Shown here one piece after another: positions 34,987 to 37,169 of a DNA stretch of 37,169 bases; the first letter of the stretch is position 1, and each line of letters starts with the position of its first letter. Origin of the DNA: Propionivibrio sp. (GTDB taxonomy: Bacteria > Pseudomonadota > Gammaproteobacteria > Burkholderiales > Rhodocyclaceae); assembly GCA_029975435.1 (NCBI GenBank), contig JARKPC010000191.1, positions 1-37,169 on the forward strand, read 5' to 3'. The notes below the pieces were generated by a model that saw only the letters and a program-made list of their open reading frames with translations, was not told where the DNA came from and made no database searches. Made by a program: the position numbers and the translations under genes.

Positions 34987-35574
34987 ATGCGACAGGCAGA
35001 GATAACCCGAAACACCCTCGAAACGCAGGTTACCGTGCGCTTGAATCTCGATGGCACGGGCCAGAACCGCTTTGCCACCGGCGTGCCCTTCCTGGATCAC
35101 ATGCTCGAGCAGGTGGCTCGGCACGGAATGATCGACCTTGACGTCGAGGCGCAGGGCGACCTGCATATAGATGCGCACCATACCGTCGAGGATGTCGGGA
35201 TCACGATCGGTCAGGCGCTGGTACAGGCGTTGGGCAGCAAACAGGGGATTCGGCGCTACGGACATGCCTACGTGCCGCTCGACGAGGCCCTCTCCAGGGT
35301 CGTCGTCGATCTCTCCGGACGGCCTGGGTTGTCCTTCAACGTCGATTTCAAGCGGGCCATGATTGGCGTGTTTGACGTCGACCTAGTTGGCGAGTTTTTC
35401 CAGGGCTTGGTCAATCACGCCTTGATGACTTTGCACATTGACAACCTGCGCGGCGAAAACGCCCACCATCAGGCCGAGACGGTATTCAAGGCATTCGGGC
35501 GGGCATTGCGCATGGCGATCGAGACCGATCCGCGGGCGGCCGGGAGCATCCCCTCGACCAAGGGCACGCTTTGA
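34987..35574 (+). CDS. hisB: Imidazoleglycerol-phosphate dehydratase
   Basis: Dehydrates imidazole glycerol phosphate with two Mn ions. At 195 residues it is the monofunctional form, without the histidinol-phosphatase part found in E. coli HisB. Metal-binding motifs visible are [18 protein letters not shown] and the second pair around [12 protein letters not shown] and ENAHHQAE. The ribosome-binding site is weak. The stop overlaps hisH as TGATG. Confidence 0.95.
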   Translation: MRQAEITRNTLETQVTVRLNLDGTGQNRFATGVPFLDHMLEQVARHGMIDLDVEAQGDLHIDAHHTVEDVGITIGQALVQALGSKQGIRRYGHAYVPLDEALSRVVVDLSGRPGLSFNVDFKRAMIGVFDVDLVGEFFQGLVNHALMTLHIDNLRGENAHHQAETVFKAFGRALRMAIETDPRAAGSIPSTKGTL

Positions 35575-36224
35575 TGGCGAACAATTCCGGAACGATTGCC
35601 GTCATCGACTACGGCATGGGGAACCTGCGTTCCGTGTGGCAAGCGCTGGTGCATGTCGCGCAGGGCAGGGACGTCGTGGTGACCGCTGATCCGTCTGTGG
35701 TGGCGACTGCCGAGCGTGTGGTATTTCCCGGACAGGGAGCCATGCCGGACTGCATGCGTGAGCTGGAAGCGCGCGGATTACGCCAAGCGGTGCTCGACGC
35801 GGCTAAGAACAAGCCTTTCCTCGGCATTTGTATCGGTTTGCAGATGCTCTTTGAACATAGCGAAGAAGGCGATGTGCCAGGGCTGGGCATATTCTCCGGG
35901 CGTGTCCGCCGCTTCCCGGCGGACCGCATGGTGACGCCGGGGGGCGGCAAGCTGAAAGTTCCACACATGGGCTGGAACGAAGTCAATCAGAGTCAGTCGC
36001 ACGCGCTGTGGTCCGGGATCGAGAACGGAGCACGCTTCTATTTCGTGCATAGCTATTTCGTCGATCCGTCGGACAGGGAGTGTATATCCGGCACTACCGA
36101 CTACGGCATCCCCTTTACCAGTGCGGTGGCGCGGGATAATATCTTCGCCATTCAGTGCCATCCGGAGAAGAGCGCCCAAGCAGGGCTTGCCCTGCTTTCC
36201 AACTTCGTCAAATGGACGCCCTGA
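35574..36224 (+). CDS. hisH: Imidazole glycerol phosphate synthase, glutaminase subunit
   Basis: Releases ammonia from glutamine for HisF. The protein has 216 residues from ATG 35574. The class I amidotransferase triad is C86 (LGICIGLQ), H196 and E198 (IQCHPEKS). Conserved IDYGMGNLRSV and FPGQGAMPDCM are at the N-terminus. It overlaps the hisB stop. A TTG one codon earlier is possible. Confidence 0.94.
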   Translation: MANNSGTIAVIDYGMGNLRSVWQALVHVAQGRDVVVTADPSVVATAERVVFPGQGAMPDCMRELEARGLRQAVLDAAKNKPFLGICIGLQMLFEHSEEGDVPGLGIFSGRVRRFPADRMVTPGGGKLKVPHMGWNEVNQSQSHALWSGIENGARFYFVHSYFVDPSDRECISGTTDYGIPFTSAVARDNIFAIQCHPEKSAQAGLALLSNFVKWTP

Positions 36225-36284
36225 GGCTCAACGACTCTTCCCGATTCCTATTCCTCTTTTCTCAACCACCCTTCGTTTTCCAAA

Positions 36285-37028
36285 ATGCTGATCATTCCCG
36301 CGATTGACCTGAAGGACGGGCAGTGCGTTCGTCTCAAGCAGGGACTCATGGATGAAGCCACCGTTTTTTCCAATTCTCCCGGTGAACAGGCCGCACACTG
36401 GCTGGAGCAGGGGGCGCGCCGGTTGCACGTCGTCGACCTGAACGGAGCCTTTGCCGGAAAACCCAAGAACGAAAAGGCCATCAAGGACATCGTCGAAGCC
36501 GTCGGCGACGAGATACCCGTGCAATTGGGCGGCGGGATCCGGGATCTCGACACGATCGAACGCTGTCTCGACAATGGGGTCAGCTACGTCATCATCGGCA
36601 CCGCGGCGGTGAAGAATCCCGGCTTCCTCCACGACGCATGCAGTGCCTTTCCCGGCCAGATCATCGTCGGCCTCGACGCCAAGGACGGCAAGGTCGCAGT
36701 CGACGGGTGGTCGAAACTGACCAAGCACGACGTGATCGACCTTGCCAAGAAGTGTGAGGATTATGGTGTCGAGGCCATCATCTATACCGATATCGGGCGT
36801 GACGGCATGCTGTCCGGCATCAACATCGAAGCCACGGTCAAACTGGCCCAGTCCCTGCGCATTCCGGTGATTGCCAGCGGCGGCCTGTCGAACATGGATG
36901 ATATCCGCAAGCTTTGCGCGGTGGAGAGCGAAGGGATCGCAGGAACGATCGCCGGCCGCGCCATTTACGACGGGTCGCTCGATTTCGCCCAGGCCCAGGC
37001 GGAAGCCGACCGGGCCTCGGAGTCCTGA
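36285..37028 (+). CDS. hisA: ProFAR isomerase (phosphoribosylformimino-5-aminoimidazole carboxamide ribotide isomerase)
   Basis: A TIM-barrel isomerase of the histidine pathway, 247 residues. It begins [12 protein letters not shown] with the catalytic D8; D131 in VGLDAKDG is the second acid-base residue. Phosphate-binding parts are QLGGGIRD and the C-terminal ASGGLSN and GTIAGRAIY. The 60-base gap after hisH is C/T-rich and has no Shine-Dalgarno sequence before ATG 36285, which is unusual among these genes. Confidence 0.95.
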   Translation: MLIIPAIDLKDGQCVRLKQGLMDEATVFSNSPGEQAAHWLEQGARRLHVVDLNGAFAGKPKNEKAIKDIVEAVGDEIPVQLGGGIRDLDTIERCLDNGVSYVIIGTAAVKNPGFLHDACSAFPGQIIVGLDAKDGKVAVDGWSKLTKHDVIDLAKKCEDYGVEAIIYTDIGRDGMLSGINIEATVKLAQSLRIPVIASGGLSNMDDIRKLCAVESEGIAGTIAGRAIYDGSLDFAQAQAEADRASES

Positions 37029-37065
37029 CGCTTTTCTTGCCTCCTTCTGATACGGGAAACCAGCC

Positions 37066-37169
37066 TTGGGTTTAGCCAAACGCATCATCCCCTGCCTCGA
37101 CGTCACCGGCGGCCGCGTCGTCAAAGGCGTCAATTTCGTCGGCCTGCGCGATGCCGGCGATCCGGTCGA
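37066..37169 (+). CDS. hisF: Imidazole glycerol phosphate synthase, cyclase subunit (partial)
   Basis: The first 34 codons are present before the window ends. The peptide starts [20 protein letters not shown], the standard HisF N-terminus, with the catalytic aspartate in CLDV. The start is TTG 37066 with CGGGA a few bases upstream. It follows hisA after 37 bases. Confidence 0.93.
   Translation, partial: MGLAKRIIPCLDVTGGRVVKGVNFVGLRDAGDPV

Overview
The window is a gene-dense, GC-rich stretch of a betaproteobacterial chromosome, most likely of the Rhodocyclales (Accumulibacter/Propionivibrio/Dechloromonas-like). This rests on the gene order mlaFEDACB, ABC-2 exporter pair, bolA, murA, hisG, hisD, hisB, hisH, hisA, hisF, a betaproteobacterial backbone, and on protein character. 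It is inference from synteny, not from a search. No rRNA, tRNA, CRISPR, insertion sequence or phage gene was seen.

Left part (1-4345): the end of a TRAP transporter large permease, then a D-galactonate catabolic set dgoD-dgoK-dgoA on the + strand. This dehydrates galactonate, phosphorylates 2-dehydro-3-deoxygalactonate and cleaves it to pyruvate and glyceraldehyde 3-phosphate. A membrane-bound class III adenylate cyclase faces it, the two stop codons overlapping.

Middle left (4429-17987, all - strand, read right to left): a tightly overlapping operon for an MSHA-type type IV pilus or type II secretion-like machine. The order is a sigma-54 response regulator, an MshM/ExeA-type ATPase with a SPOR-like tail, the secretin MshL, TPR protein MshN, assembly ATPase MshE, platform protein MshG, MshI/J/K-like inner-membrane proteins, and two pilin-like proteins. 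The pilin-like proteins carry three diverged copies of one globular module. No major pilin, prepilin peptidase or retraction ATPase is in view. This is the least ordinary part of the window.

Middle right (18158-25112, + strand): the Mla phospholipid-transport operon (ATPase, permease, MCE protein, outer-membrane lipoprotein MlaA, periplasmic MlaC, STAS protein MlaB), an ABC-2 exporter pair, a BolA-family protein and murA. An AT-richer 557-base gap follows, then an unrecognised 260-residue protein and a membrane-integral pyrophosphatase of the K+-dependent sequence type.

Right part (28697-37169): histidine biosynthesis. hisG-hisD are followed by a three-gene TRAP transporter operon (dctPQM); hisC is on the opposite strand; hisB-hisH-hisA-hisF then resume, hisF being cut by the window edge. 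Compared with the usual contiguous betaproteobacterial his run, this locus is interrupted at murA/hisG and at hisD/hisB, and hisC is inverted. Strong hairpins mark the ends of the inserted units.
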